64,000 nt of DNA from positions 149,820-213,819 of the forward strand of contig CAXXIF010000002.1 in assembly GCA_963677375.2 (NCBI GenBank). The letters are read 5' to 3'. The translations under genes were made by a program, and so were the position numbers. Shown in pieces: positions 30,054-37,914 of this stretch. The stretch comes from Pseudaeromonas sp963677375 (GTDB lineage: Bacteria; Pseudomonadota; Gammaproteobacteria; Enterobacterales; Aeromonadaceae). Under the pieces are notes generated by a model. That model saw nothing but the letters and a program-made list of their open reading frames with translations. It had not been told where the DNA came from and made no database searches. Position 1 is the stretch's first letter; each line of letters begins with the position of its first letter.

Positions 30054-30343
30054 TAAAGGACGAGCAGGGGCATTATGTTGAGCCTCCGTTTCACGCCTGG
30101 TTTGGCCTGACCTATTCCAACTATCTTGTGATTCCGCGATCTATCTTGGAGGCCATGCCTCTGGATTGGCAGAACAGCATAATCGCGCTGCTTGATAAGG
30201 CCCGGGATAAGCTGGACACCGACAAAATACAGGACAGGTATTCAGTGCAGTTGCGCGGGAGTGACGGGAAGTATGTACCTGACCCGTTCGCCAATTACCG
30301 GCACCCACCCGTCATCCCTTTTAAGCACGAGGCAGAAGTATGA
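30044..30343 (+). CDS. 99-residue phage protein, unknown
   Basis: MPMIKDEQGHYVEPPFHAWF, then SNYLVIPRSILEAMPLDWQN and DRYSVQLRGSDGKYVPDPFA. Starts 10 bases before the end of the previous gene after AGGAGAGTGCAGC. Conserved-looking but unrecognised. Confidence 0.6.
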   Translation: MPMIKDEQGHYVEPPFHAWFGLTYSNYLVIPRSILEAMPLDWQNSIIALLDKARDKLDTDKIQDRYSVQLRGSDGKYVPDPFANYRHPPVIPFKHEAEV

Positions 30344-30382
30344 AAAAGCGCTTACGGCTTTGGTACTGGCTGGAGAACCGCA

Positions 30383-30598
30383 ATGGAGTACGACCTCGAC
30401 AACGCCCTGCTGCAGCTGGCGAAGCGGTGCAATGCCGAGTGCCTTGACGCTGTAGCCGGTGCCAAACAAAAAGACTACTCCGCCCTGACCCTCCCCGTTT
30501 TCACTCGTTACGCAACGCTGGCTCGTAACATTGGCGCCAGCCAGGCACGATTGGTCTATCTGATGGCCGTGCTAAACGGGGTGATAAAACCGAAATAA
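30383..30598 (+). CDS. 71-residue phage protein, unknown
   Basis: GGAGAACCGCA precedes the ATG. MEYDLDNALLQLAKRCNAEC and KDYSALTLPVFTRYATLARN indicate a helical protein. It ends directly before a hairpin. A 35-codon frame at 30340 in another phase was judged spurious. Confidence 0.55.
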   Translation: MEYDLDNALLQLAKRCNAECLDAVAGAKQKDYSALTLPVFTRYATLARNIGASQARLVYLMAVLNGVIKPK

Positions 30599-30625
30599 AA
30601 AAATCCCCGCTTGGCAGTCGGGGAT
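30594..30625 (-). terminator. Intrinsic terminator facing left
   Basis: On the minus strand ATCCCCG-ACTGCCAAG-CGGGGAT followed by seven U. It points against the PL operon, so it would stop leftward transcription entering from the prophage end; no leftward gene that it could serve is visible to its right. Confidence 0.65.
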
Positions 30626-30712
30626 GGAATCAAAAGCGAAAGGTAAAGTTGCAGCATCAACGCCCAGCAATCCTCGCTCCAGATAGTTACATCCAGATGA
30701 CGGAGAACAACG

Positions 30713-30796
30713 ATGTTCGACTTCGATGAACAGTGGCGCGAGATGGAGCGCCGCGATAAAGACCAAGGTGATAAAAATGGCATCACGCGGCGTTAA
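30713..30796 (+). CDS. 27-residue leader peptide before ssb
   Basis: GGAGAACAACG precedes ATG 30713; the frame MFDFDEQWREMERRDKDQGD continues to TAA 30796, overlapping the ssb start. It may couple translation into ssb. Very short, so uncertain. Confidence 0.35.
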   Translation: MFDFDEQWREMERRDKDQGDKNGITRR

Positions 30797-31277
30797 CAAA
30801 GTAATCCTGATCGGCAACCTTGGCCAGGACCCGGAAGTGCGATACACGCCGGGCGGTAAAGCCGTGGCCAATATCACCGTGGCCACCTCCGAAACATGGA
30901 AAGACCAGCAAGGCCAGCTGCAAGAGCGTACTGAATGGCACCGTTGCACCATGTATGCCCGCCTGGCGGAGATTGCAGGTGAATACCTGAAGAAGGGTTC
31001 CAAGGTCTATCTGGAAGGTCGTCTGCAGACTCGCGAATGGCAGGATCAGCAAGGCGTCAAACGCTACACCACAGAAATCATCGTCGGTGAAATGCAGATG
31101 CTTGATGGACGGCCAGCCGGCGGGCGTCCACCAGCCCAGGCAAACACCCCGGCAGCACCATCCCCAGAGGCGAACGGCCGGACCACCAGCGAACCGCCGC
31201 CCGGGGATTTTTACGACGACGACATTCCCTTCGGCCGGATCGGCATCAGCGGTCGAGCACTACTGCTTTCAATGTGA
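30777..31277 (+). CDS. ssb: Single-stranded DNA-binding protein with extended C-terminus
   Basis: A 166-residue protein. OB-fold: MASRGVNKVILIGNLGQDPE, RYTPGGKAVANITVATSETW, GEYLKKGSKVYLEGRLQTRE. A Pro-rich linker leads to the acidic tip DDDIPF, which in E. coli is the very end and binds partner proteins. Here 14 more residues (GRIGISGRALLLSM) follow. Some phage SSBs carry such extensions. ATG 30777 matches the family start; AAGGTGAT precedes it. Confidence 0.92.
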   Translation: MASRGVNKVILIGNLGQDPEVRYTPGGKAVANITVATSETWKDQQGQLQERTEWHRCTMYARLAEIAGEYLKKGSKVYLEGRLQTREWQDQQGVKRYTTEIIVGEMQMLDGRPAGGRPPAQANTPAAPSPEANGRTTSEPPPGDFYDDDIPFGRIGISGRALLLSM

Positions 31278-31284
31278 GGTACCT

Positions 31285-31581
31285 ATGGGAACAACAACTC
31301 GAATCGTCACACTGGAAATACCAAGAGTTGGTCTGATCCCTAAAAAGACAGTCTGCCGCTTGGCTGCTGTCTCAGACCGAACATTGCTGTCGTGGTCAAA
31401 GCCAGGTAAAGATGGGGAACCCGCAATCTTTCCGGTGAAACCAGTGATCAGCGGACCTGGGAAACCCAGCCTCTATTCTGCCGAGCAGATCATCGAGTGG
31501 TTCAAGAGCCTTGAGCGAGCGCCTATTGAATTGCCAATGGAGCACATCGGCGCAGTGAAGCAGCAGAGTGAGAGACAGTAA
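31285..31581 (+). CDS. AlpA/Xis-like winged-helix protein
   Basis: A 98-residue protein: LIPKKTVCRLAAVSDRTLLS then FPVKPVISGPGKPSLYSAEQ and IIEWFKSLE. The MerR-like winged-helix pattern is shared by excisionases and AlpA regulators. It is the last gene before the right prophage end, where xis is usually found beside int. No int follows. Rho-independent terminator directly after. Confidence 0.6.
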   Translation: MGTTTRIVTLEIPRVGLIPKKTVCRLAAVSDRTLLSWSKPGKDGEPAIFPVKPVISGPGKPSLYSAEQIIEWFKSLERAPIELPMEHIGAVKQQSERQ

Positions 31582-31586
31582 AACTG

Positions 31587-31609
31587 ACCGGCGAAAGCCG
31601 GTTTTTTTT
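31587..31609 (+). terminator. Terminator of the PL operon
   Basis: ACCGGC-GAAA-GCCGGT followed by TTTTTTT, directly after the Xis-like gene. Confidence 0.9.
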
Positions 31610-31620
31610 CGCCTGTGATC

Positions 31621-31722
31621 TGGCGGTTACGCTGATCGCGGAGCATGAGCGCATACTTAAGCAGCCGCCAATTAGCCACAGGCTAGCCACAGAATCGAAT
31701 ATTGAGGTTTTTTGAGGTTTTT
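31621..31722. repeat. Phased direct repeats near the prophage end (possible att arm sites)
   Basis: An inverted repeat TGGCGG/CCGCCA (31621-31626, 31665-31670) precedes TAGCCACAG at 31673-31681 and 31684-31692 (11-bp spacing) and TTGAGGTTTTT at 31702-31712 and 31712-31722 (10-bp spacing). Short helically phased direct repeats beside an attachment core are typical of integrase arm-type or excisionase sites. Confidence 0.5.
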
Positions 31723-31785
31723 CCCGATTTATTTATCTGTTTATTTTCAATGTTTTGCAGATGATTTGACTTGCAGAGGTGCGGA

Positions 31786-31808
31786 TTCTACCATTGAACT
31801 ACACCCGC
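31786..31808 (-). pseudogene. 5' fragment of a tRNA-Gly gene (prophage right junction)
   Basis: Read leftward from 31808: GCGGGTGTAGTTCAATGGTA then GAA, equal to the acceptor 5' strand and D-arm of bacterial tRNA-Gly. After GAA the sequence diverges (TCCGCACCTCTGC) and no anticodon stem, T-arm or 3' end follows. The gene is therefore cut, probably by prophage integration or later loss at this site. Confidence 0.65.
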
Positions 31809-31822
31809 TTGGTGTGGGCACT

Positions 31823-31850
31823 ACTATATGCGTTTTTTCATCTGAATCAA
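31823..31850 (-). promoter_or_regulatory. Promoter of the cut tRNA-Gly gene
   Basis: Minus strand TTGATT (31850-31845), 16-base spacer, TATAGT (31828-31823), then a GC-rich discriminator AGTGCCCACACC before the tRNA 5' end, typical of stable-RNA promoters. The stretch from here to cydD at 32125 has no gene. Confidence 0.6.
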
Positions 31851-32124
31851 CGCACAAAGCGGCTCAAGCGTCACATTCCGGTGCGTTTGCGCAAGCTTTG
31901 AACAATGCTGGCGGAATAACATCCATCCAGCATCACGCCCCCATCGTGCAACGACAGCGCCTGTGAGCTTTTTTCTCGCAAGAACCATCGAAAGTCACCG
32001 TCTCGATGACAACCCCGCATCAACGAGCGGCAATAAAATCCGCCGTAAACGGATGAACATTTGCCAAGCGGGAAGCGTAAAGATAGATTTGCCCTGACTT
32101 TTTACCAGAAGCTGATTCTCTCAT

Positions 32125-33921
32125 ATGGATAAACTCCGGCAACGCACTCTTCTTACCTGGTTGCGTCAGCAACGTCGTCTGGCCAAACCCTGGCTCAGCG
32201 TGACGGTTCTGTTAGGCGGACTCTCGGCCGGTCTGCTGATTGGTCAAGCCTGGTTACTAGCCTCCTTGCTGCAAGGCTTTATTCTCGAGGGCATGCCCAA
32301 GAGCGAGCACTGGGCCCCCTTTGTCATCTTGTTGGTACTGGTGATGCTGCGAGCCTTGTTGGCTCTAGCCCGGGAACAGAGCGCTTTTATCGGGGCAACC
32401 CGGGTCCGTCGGCAGATCCGCACCCAGTTACTCAACGAAATGGAGCGTCGAGGACCGGCCTACCTGCAGCGCCAACCCGCGGGCAGCTGGGCCAGCTTGC
32501 TGCAGGAGCAAGTGGAAAACCTGCATGATTTCTATGCCCGTTATCTGCCTCAGACTCAACTCAGTGGCTTGCAACCCCTGCTGATCCTGCTGGCGGTCTT
32601 TCCGGTGAACTGGGCGGCCGGCCTGATCCTGCTGGGTACGGCGCCGCTCATCCCGCTGTTCATGATCCTGACCGGCATCGGCGCCGCCGATGCCAATCGT
32701 CGCAATTTCGAAGCGCTGCGCCGGCTCTCGGGCCACTTCCTCGACCGACTCCGCGGCATGGCCACCCTGCGTCTCTACCGCCGGGCCGATGCCGAACGGG
32801 ACACCATAGCCCGCGCCTCGGAGGATTTCCGCGAACGCACCATGGAGGTGTTACGCATGGCCTTCCTGAGTTCGGCGGTGCTGGAGTTCTTCGCCTCTGT
32901 CTCCATCGCCATCCTGGCGGTCTACTTCGGTTTCAGCTACCTGGAACACCTCAACTTCGGTGATTACGGCAGCAAGGTCACCCTGTTCACCGGTCTGTTC
33001 GTGCTGCTGCTGGCTCCGGATTTTTATATGCCGCTGCGAGAACTGGGCGCCCATTATCATGCCAAGGCCCAGGCCATCGGAGCCGCCGATGCCATCGAAC
33101 AATTCTTGAGTGAACCCGTGACGCTGGTGCAATCCGGCAACGAACAACTGGCCGATGATGCCCCCCTCACCATGGTCGCCACCGACCTGCAGGTACTGAG
33201 CCCGGAAGGCGTCGTGCTCGTGGGGCCACTCTCGTTTACCCTAGGCGCCAGTCAAAGTACCGTGCTCGTGGGCAAGACCGGCTCCGGCAAGAGCTCTCTG
33301 CTCGGCGCCCTGCTGGGGTTTCTGCCCTATCAGGGCAGCCTGCGCATCAATGGTCAGGAGCTGCGGCAGCTGGATCTGGGCCACTGGCGTCGACAGATCG
33401 CCTGGTTGGGACAAAACCCGAAACTCATTCATGGCAGCCTGCGCGAGAATCTGGCCCTGGGCCGCACCGTGAGTGATGCCCAACTCCAGACCGCCATCGA
33501 CCAGGCAGGAGCCAGCGACATACTGGCCAGCAAGGGCTGGGATTACCCGATAGGAGATGGCTCTGCGGGATTATCGGTCGGCCAGGCCCAACGTCTGGCT
33601 CTGGCCCGCGCCCTGCTCTTCCCGTCCCGATTGTTGCTGCTGGATGAACCGACCGCCAGCCTGGATCGCGACAACGAGCAACGCATTCTGGATGCTTTAT
33701 CCCCACTGCAACAGGGCCGAACCACGCTGATGGTGACCCATAGACCCGATCAGCTGGCCAATGCCCAGCAAATCCTGGTGCTGGAGCAGGGCAAGCTGCT
33801 GGCCGCCGGTACGCCGACCGAGCTGAACCGGTCCGATAGCCCGTTGCATGCGCTGCTCGGTACCCTACCCAACGTCGGCCCCTCCAGTGCCACAGCCCAT
33901 TCAGGAGTCGTCGATGCGTGA
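32125..33921 (+). CDS. cydD: CydD, heterodimeric ABC exporter subunit for cytochrome bd assembly
   Basis: A 598-residue protein. Membrane domain with six helices (residues 25-320) and an ATPase domain with Walker A VLVGKTGSGKSSLLG, signature AGLSVGQAQRLALARALL and Walker B RLLLLDEPTASLD. CydDC exports cysteine and glutathione to the periplasm and is needed for cytochrome bd and c assembly. It starts the operon with cydC, which overlaps it by 8 bases. First gene of the chromosome after the prophage. Confidence 0.95.
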   Translation: MDKLRQRTLLTWLRQQRRLAKPWLSVTVLLGGLSAGLLIGQAWLLASLLQGFILEGMPKSEHWAPFVILLVLVMLRALLALAREQSAFIGATRVRRQIRTQLLNEMERRGPAYLQRQPAGSWASLLQEQVENLHDFYARYLPQTQLSGLQPLLILLAVFPVNWAAGLILLGTAPLIPLFMILTGIGAADANRRNFEALRRLSGHFLDRLRGMATLRLYRRADAERDTIARASEDFRERTMEVLRMAFLSSAVLEFFASVSIAILAVYFGFSYLEHLNFGDYGSKVTLFTGLFVLLLAPDFYMPLRELGAHYHAKAQAIGAADAIEQFLSEPVTLVQSGNEQLADDAPLTMVATDLQVLSPEGVVLVGPLSFTLGASQSTVLVGKTGSGKSSLLGALLGFLPYQGSLRINGQELRQLDLGHWRRQIAWLGQNPKLIHGSLRENLALGRTVSDAQLQTAIDQAGASDILASKGWDYPIGDGSAGLSVGQAQRLALARALLFPSRLLLLDEPTASLDRDNEQRILDALSPLQQGRTTLMVTHRPDQLANAQQILVLEQGKLLAAGTPTELNRSDSPLHALLGTLPNVGPSSATAHSGVVDA

Positions 33922-35599
33922 TCTATTGCCGTTTTTAAGCCTGTACCGTCGCCACTGGTTATTACTCAGCGCCGGTCTGATCCTGACCCTGTTCACCCTG
34001 CTGGCGGGGATCGGCCTGCTCTCCCTCTCCGGCTGGTTTCTCTCCGCCGCCGCCATCGCCGGTATGACCCTGCTGGGACGTCAGGATTTCAACTACCTGT
34101 TCCCGGCTGGTGCCGTCCGTTTCCTGTCGATTGTCCGCACCGCCGGACGCTGGGGGGATCGGGTGGTCACCCACGATGCCACCTTCCGCTTGCTGACCCG
34201 CTTGCGCATCCTGTTCTGGGAAAAGCTAGCCCCGCTGCCGGCTGCCAGTCTGCAGAGCTTCCGGCAAGGGGATCTGCTCAATCGACTGGTTGCCGATATC
34301 GATGCCATGGACCACGTCTATCTGCGGCTGGTGACCCCGCTGATCACTGCCCTGTTGACGCTGCTGGCGGTGTTTGTCTTCCTGCAACGCTTCGATCTGG
34401 CACTGGCACAAACCCTGACGGTCAGTCTGCTGCTGATCGGTCTGCTGCTGCCGGCACTGCTCTACCGTCTGGGCCGCCAACCGGGCCGCCAACTGGCACA
34501 AAGCCGCTCAACCCTGCGGATTGATTATCTGGATTATGTGGAGAATCAGGCCGAGCTGCTGTTATTCGGCGCCGAAAGCCAGCAGCGAGAACGCCTCCTG
34601 CAGGCTGAAAACCAGATGATTGACGCGCAACGCCGAATGAATCTGCTCACCGGGCTCTCCACGGCCCTGTTGACCCTCAGCGCCGGTCTGTTGTTGTTAC
34701 TGATGCTCTGGCTGAGCGCCGATGGCGTGGGCAGCCGGGGGCCAGACCCACTGATTGCCCTGATGGTGTTTATTACCCTCGCCGCCTTTGAAGCCATCAA
34801 TCCGCTGGTGGCGGCTTTTCAGCATCTGGCTACGACACTGACCTCGGCCCGCAGGCTCAATGAAGTGTTGCAGGAAGCCGAGCCGCTCCAGTACGGCAGC
34901 CGCGAACTGGCGCCCTCGACCGCTACCGTTACCCTGGCGTTGCACAACATCCACTTCGGTTATCCGGAGCAACCGGAGGTGCTATCGGGGCTTAATTTGC
35001 AACTGGCCGCCGGAGAAAAGCTGGCCATCATAGGCCCGACCGGTTGTGGCAAATCGACGCTGCTGGGGCTCATCACCCGCGAATGGTCGGCCCGCCTGGG
35101 CGAGTTGAGCCTCAATGGCGAAGCCTTGGCAACACTGGATGAAGCCAGCCTGCGCGCCAGCATGGCCGTGGTCAGCCAGCGGGTGCATATCTTCTCCGCG
35201 ACTCTGGGCGATAATTTACGCTTGGCCCATCCCCTCGCCAGTGACGAGGAGTTGTGTGCCATCCTGCACGCCGTGGGGCTGCAGGATTTACTGCAGGGCG
35301 ACGCCCCCCGCAAGGCCCTGAGCCTGTGGTTAGGCGAAGGGGGGCGGCCGCTCTCCGGGGGCGAGCAACGCCGCCTGGGACTGGCGCGCGCCCTGCTGCA
35401 TCGCGGCCCCTTGTTGTTGTTGGATGAGCCCACCGAAGGGCTGGACCCGGCCACCGAGCAGGCGATCCTGGCGCTGATCTTCCAACATGCGGCGGGCAAG
35501 AGTCTGCTGATGATCACCCATAGGTTGAGCGGGCTGGAGCAGATGGATCGGGTATTACGGCTGGAGCAGGGACAACTGCACCCGGTCATCGCGAACTAG
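33914..35599 (+). CDS. cydC: CydC, partner subunit of the CydDC exporter
   Basis: A 561-residue protein. Start MRDLLPFLSLYRRHWLLLSA, ATG 33914 overlapping the cydD stop. Membrane segments to about 310, then the ATPase domain with IIGPTGCGKSTLLG, GEGGRPLSGGEQRRLGLARA and LLLLDEPTEGLD. Forms the heterodimer with CydD. Earlier in-frame ATG at 33848 would lie deep in cydD and lacks family support. Confidence 0.95.
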   Translation: MRDLLPFLSLYRRHWLLLSAGLILTLFTLLAGIGLLSLSGWFLSAAAIAGMTLLGRQDFNYLFPAGAVRFLSIVRTAGRWGDRVVTHDATFRLLTRLRILFWEKLAPLPAASLQSFRQGDLLNRLVADIDAMDHVYLRLVTPLITALLTLLAVFVFLQRFDLALAQTLTVSLLLIGLLLPALLYRLGRQPGRQLAQSRSTLRIDYLDYVENQAELLLFGAESQQRERLLQAENQMIDAQRRMNLLTGLSTALLTLSAGLLLLLMLWLSADGVGSRGPDPLIALMVFITLAAFEAINPLVAAFQHLATTLTSARRLNEVLQEAEPLQYGSRELAPSTATVTLALHNIHFGYPEQPEVLSGLNLQLAAGEKLAIIGPTGCGKSTLLGLITREWSARLGELSLNGEALATLDEASLRASMAVVSQRVHIFSATLGDNLRLAHPLASDEELCAILHAVGLQDLLQGDAPRKALSLWLGEGGRPLSGGEQRRLGLARALLHRGPLLLLDEPTEGLDPATEQAILALIFQHAAGKSLLMITHRLSGLEQMDRVLRLEQGQLHPVIAN

Positions 35600-35630
35600 C
35601 ACTCACCACAACGAGTTCACTCCCCACTCG

Positions 35631-35684
35631 GCCCATGCTGTTCAGATAAGGCAGGGGTATTTGACTTAGCTGAACGACATGGGC
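35631..35684. repeat. Long imperfect inverted repeat after cydC
   Basis: GCCCATGCTGTTCAG (35631-35645) and CTGAACGACATGGGC (35670-35684): 15-base arms with 2 mismatches and a 24-base loop. No U-run follows. It could be a transcript-stabilising structure or a repeat remnant. Confidence 0.6.
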
Positions 35685-35823
35685 CACTCGGCCCCAGTCC
35701 TGCCCTAGCTCGGCCCTTCGACCTCCGGGAGAGGAGAACTGCGAGCCGCCCAGCCAGCTGAGTCTGGTGAGGGCGGCGTCAAACGCCTATAATGGCTCCC
35801 TCTCAAGCTTGCCGATTGGACTC

Positions 35824-36201
35824 ATGATGAAATTCTCTGCCTTGCTGCTCTCCCTGTTGCTTGCCGGTTGCAGCAATTACAGCTTTCACACCAACCTGGA
35901 TAAAGAAAACTTCACTGAGTATTTCAAACCCGGCACCGTCACGCTGGTTGATAAAGAGCAGTTGGACACCTTGCAATATCAGGTTCTCGGCACCGTCGAA
36001 GGGGAATCCTGCCAGGAAGATGACACTCAAGCAGTTCCGATCATCGGCGATGCCCGTACCGAAGCCCGGGTGCGTACCGCCGATCTGGGAGGCAATGGCC
36101 TGCTGATCTCCAAGTGTATCGAGTTGGGTCAGACCCCGGGTTGCAAAGCCAGCATCACCTGTTACGGTCAGGCGCTGAAAATCGCCGAGCCCAAGGAATA
36201 A
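35824..36201 (+). CDS. rcsF: RcsF, outer-membrane stress-sensing lipoprotein
   Basis: A 125-residue protein. Signal and lipobox MMKFSALLLSLLLAGCSNYS (LAGC). The four cysteines of RcsF are present in GESCQ, ISKCIELG and PGCKASITCYG, forming the two known disulfides. RcsF monitors the envelope and activates the Rcs phosphorelay, also through contact with BamA (encoded at 59.3 kb). It is followed after one base by trmO, a neighbourhood also found in E. coli. Confidence 0.93.
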   Translation: MMKFSALLLSLLLAGCSNYSFHTNLDKENFTEYFKPGTVTLVDKEQLDTLQYQVLGTVEGESCQEDDTQAVPIIGDARTEARVRTADLGGNGLLISKCIELGQTPGCKASITCYGQALKIAEPKE

Positions 36202-36202
36202 G

Positions 36203-36910
36203 ATGTCCCGGACGCTTTCCCTGCAACCGGTTGGCATACTCTCCTCGCCCTACAAGGAGAAGTTCGCGGTCCCTCGGCAACCTGGACTGGTCAAGAGTGC
36301 CCGCGCCCGCCTCGAACTGCTGCCGCCCTGCAACGATCCGCAAACCCTGCGCGGCATCGAGCAATTCAGTCACCTGTGGCTGATCTTCCAGTTTCATGAG
36401 TGCGCAGAACAAGGCTGGCACCCCACGGTTCGCCCACCACGGCTTGGAGGCAATGAACGCGTCGGGGTCTTTGCCAGTCGTAGTCCGTTTCGTCCCAACG
36501 GACTCGGGCTGTCGGTGGTCGAGTTGCGCGGCGTCGAACAGCAAGGCTCACGCCTGTGGCTGGAGCTCGGTGGCGTCGATCTGGTGGATGGCACCCCCAT
36601 CCTCGATATCAAACCCTATGTGCCTTATGCCGACAGCCTGCCCCAGGCTAATGGCGGCTTTGCTCCCGATGCGCCCCCGCTAATGGCCGTCGAATTTACC
36701 CCCCAGGCCGAGTCCGCACTGGAGTGCGCCCGCGCTCGCCATCCCGAGCTGCGAGCCTTTATTGCCGAGGTACTGGCCCAGGACCCGCGTCCTGCCTACC
36801 GCCGACAGAGCGATGAGGAGCGCGAATATGGCGTCCATCTGTATGAGTTCAATGTGCGCTGGACGGTAAAAAACGGCATCAATCGGGTCGTGGCGCTGGA
36901 TACCCTCTAG
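36203..36910 (+). CDS. trmO: TrmO, tRNA-Thr (m6t6A37) methyltransferase
   Basis: A 235-residue protein. LQPVGILSSPYKEKFAVPRQ at the N-terminus, then HLWLIFQFHE, NERVGVFASRSPFRPNGLGL and LDIKPYVPYADSL. These are the signature segments of TrmO/TsaA, which N6-methylates t6A37 in tRNA-Thr(GGU) using AdoMet. Length and C-terminal domain (QDPRPAYRRQSDEEREYGVH) match E. coli TsaA. Confidence 0.95.
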   Translation: MSRTLSLQPVGILSSPYKEKFAVPRQPGLVKSARARLELLPPCNDPQTLRGIEQFSHLWLIFQFHECAEQGWHPTVRPPRLGGNERVGVFASRSPFRPNGLGLSVVELRGVEQQGSRLWLELGGVDLVDGTPILDIKPYVPYADSLPQANGGFAPDAPPLMAVEFTPQAESALECARARHPELRAFIAEVLAQDPRPAYRRQSDEEREYGVHLYEFNVRWTVKNGINRVVALDTL

Positions 36911-36967
36911 ATGGGAGTCCACACTCTCGGACAACCCCCCTCATTCATCGAGAGCAAGGAGTACGCC

Positions 36968-37195
36968 ATGGGTTTATGGATCAGCCGACCATTACTGCTG
37001 TTAAGTGTTATCACACTGGCGGGTTGCAACCCGCCCGCCCCTACCACCAAGGATGCCGATGCCGGTAAGCCTGCGGCCCAGTCAACGCTGCTGCAGAGCC
37101 AGACCGAGGCTCTGGACAAGGCCAAACAGGTGGAGCAAATCCTGCAAAATGCGGCCAGTGCCCAGCAGGCCACCATCGACGCCCAAACCCAATAG
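36968..37195 (+). CDS. Small lipoprotein
   Basis: A 75-residue protein: ISRPLLLLSVITLAGCNPPA (lipobox LAGC, Cys at about 20), followed by an Ala/Gln-rich helix (STLLQSQTEALDKAKQVEQI). ATG 36968 with AAGGAG upstream was preferred over ATG 36911. It resembles small structural or quality-control lipoproteins but belongs to no family I can name. Bidirectional terminator follows. Confidence 0.7.
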   Translation: MGLWISRPLLLLSVITLAGCNPPAPTTKDADAGKPAAQSTLLQSQTEALDKAKQVEQILQNAASAQQATIDAQTQ

Positions 37196-37320
37196 TCAAG
37201 CGAGATACCCAGTAAGCGGTGTCAATCACAGCTGATGGCGTCGTGAACGAACAGCGCACCGTGTGCGGCACGGATGCTGGGTCTTGCTCCGAGCGACGCA
37301 TCTCTGGGACAGAGCCAACA

Positions 37321-37345
37321 AAAAGGCCTCACGAAGAGGCCTTTT
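37321..37345. terminator. Bidirectional terminator
   Basis: AAAAGGCCTC-ACGAA-GAGGCCTTTT, a perfect 10-bp stem between the rightward lipoprotein gene and the leftward gene at 37362. Confidence 0.9.
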
Positions 37346-37361
37346 GCTATGCAGGGTGTTG

Positions 37362-37892
37362 TCAGGGCAAGAGTCCCGGCGCATCGGGTTGTTCTTCGCC
37401 ACTATCATCAGGCTCCATGGGCAAACCAGGATCGGAGGCGGGAGAGTTCTGGGCATCGGCATCATTGGGTGGCGTCGAGGCCACGCCAAATACCGGTGCA
37501 TCATTCCCATCCATGGTCACGGTGCCATACAGGTCACCATAACCGCTGGGGAGCAACCAGTAACGAACCAAACCTTCATCCTGCTCAAAGGCTCCCAGAT
37601 AGGTCAAATCTTCGGGCTGTAGGGCGGAAGGGTCATCATCCGATTCCCCCAGTTTCAGGTGCAGAAACACCATCAACTGCGTCTCGGTTTCGGCGGATAG
37701 CCCGGTTTGCCCCCGCCAGTCATCGGCGAGACGAGGCTGATCCTCCGGCGCCATGCCAGGGTCCATATGTTCCAGCACCGCGGGTGCCACCTTCATACCC
37801 ACCAGATGGGATTGCTGCTGATAGCTTGCCAGCAGACGGATACTCGCCGTCAGAATCAGCAGTAACAGACCCAACCACAACCACTTCTTCAT
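37362..37892 (-). CDS. Membrane-anchored periplasmic protein, unknown
   Basis: About 176 residues. ATG 37892 gives MKKWLWLGLLLLILTASIRL, a single N-terminal anchor. The rest is acidic and probably periplasmic (KVAPAVLEHMDPGM; LKLGESDDDPSALQPEDLTY; YWLLPSGYGDLYGTVTMDG), with a low-complexity acidic end. No family recognised. Confidence 0.6.
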   Translation of the reverse strand: MKKWLWLGLLLLILTASIRLLASYQQQSHLVGMKVAPAVLEHMDPGMAPEDQPRLADDWRGQTGLSAETETQLMVFLHLKLGESDDDPSALQPEDLTYLGAFEQDEGLVRYWLLPSGYGDLYGTVTMDGNDAPVFGVASTPPNDADAQNSPASDPGLPMEPDDSGEEQPDAPGLLP

Positions 37893-37914
37893 CGTGTTCC
37901 TCGGTGTATCGCCA

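Noticed and set aside
30340..30447. 35-codon frame overlapping the 30044-30343 gene end
   Set aside because: It overlaps the better supported 30383-30598 frame and ends in shadow sequence.
31770..31850. Complete tRNA gene at the prophage end
   Set aside because: Only the acceptor 5' strand and D-arm match tRNA-Gly; no anticodon stem, T-arm or matching 3' acceptor strand could be found in the following 70 bases.
31712..31966. 84-codon rightward frame across the prophage junction
   Set aside because: It spans the tRNA fragment and its promoter and has no ribosome site.
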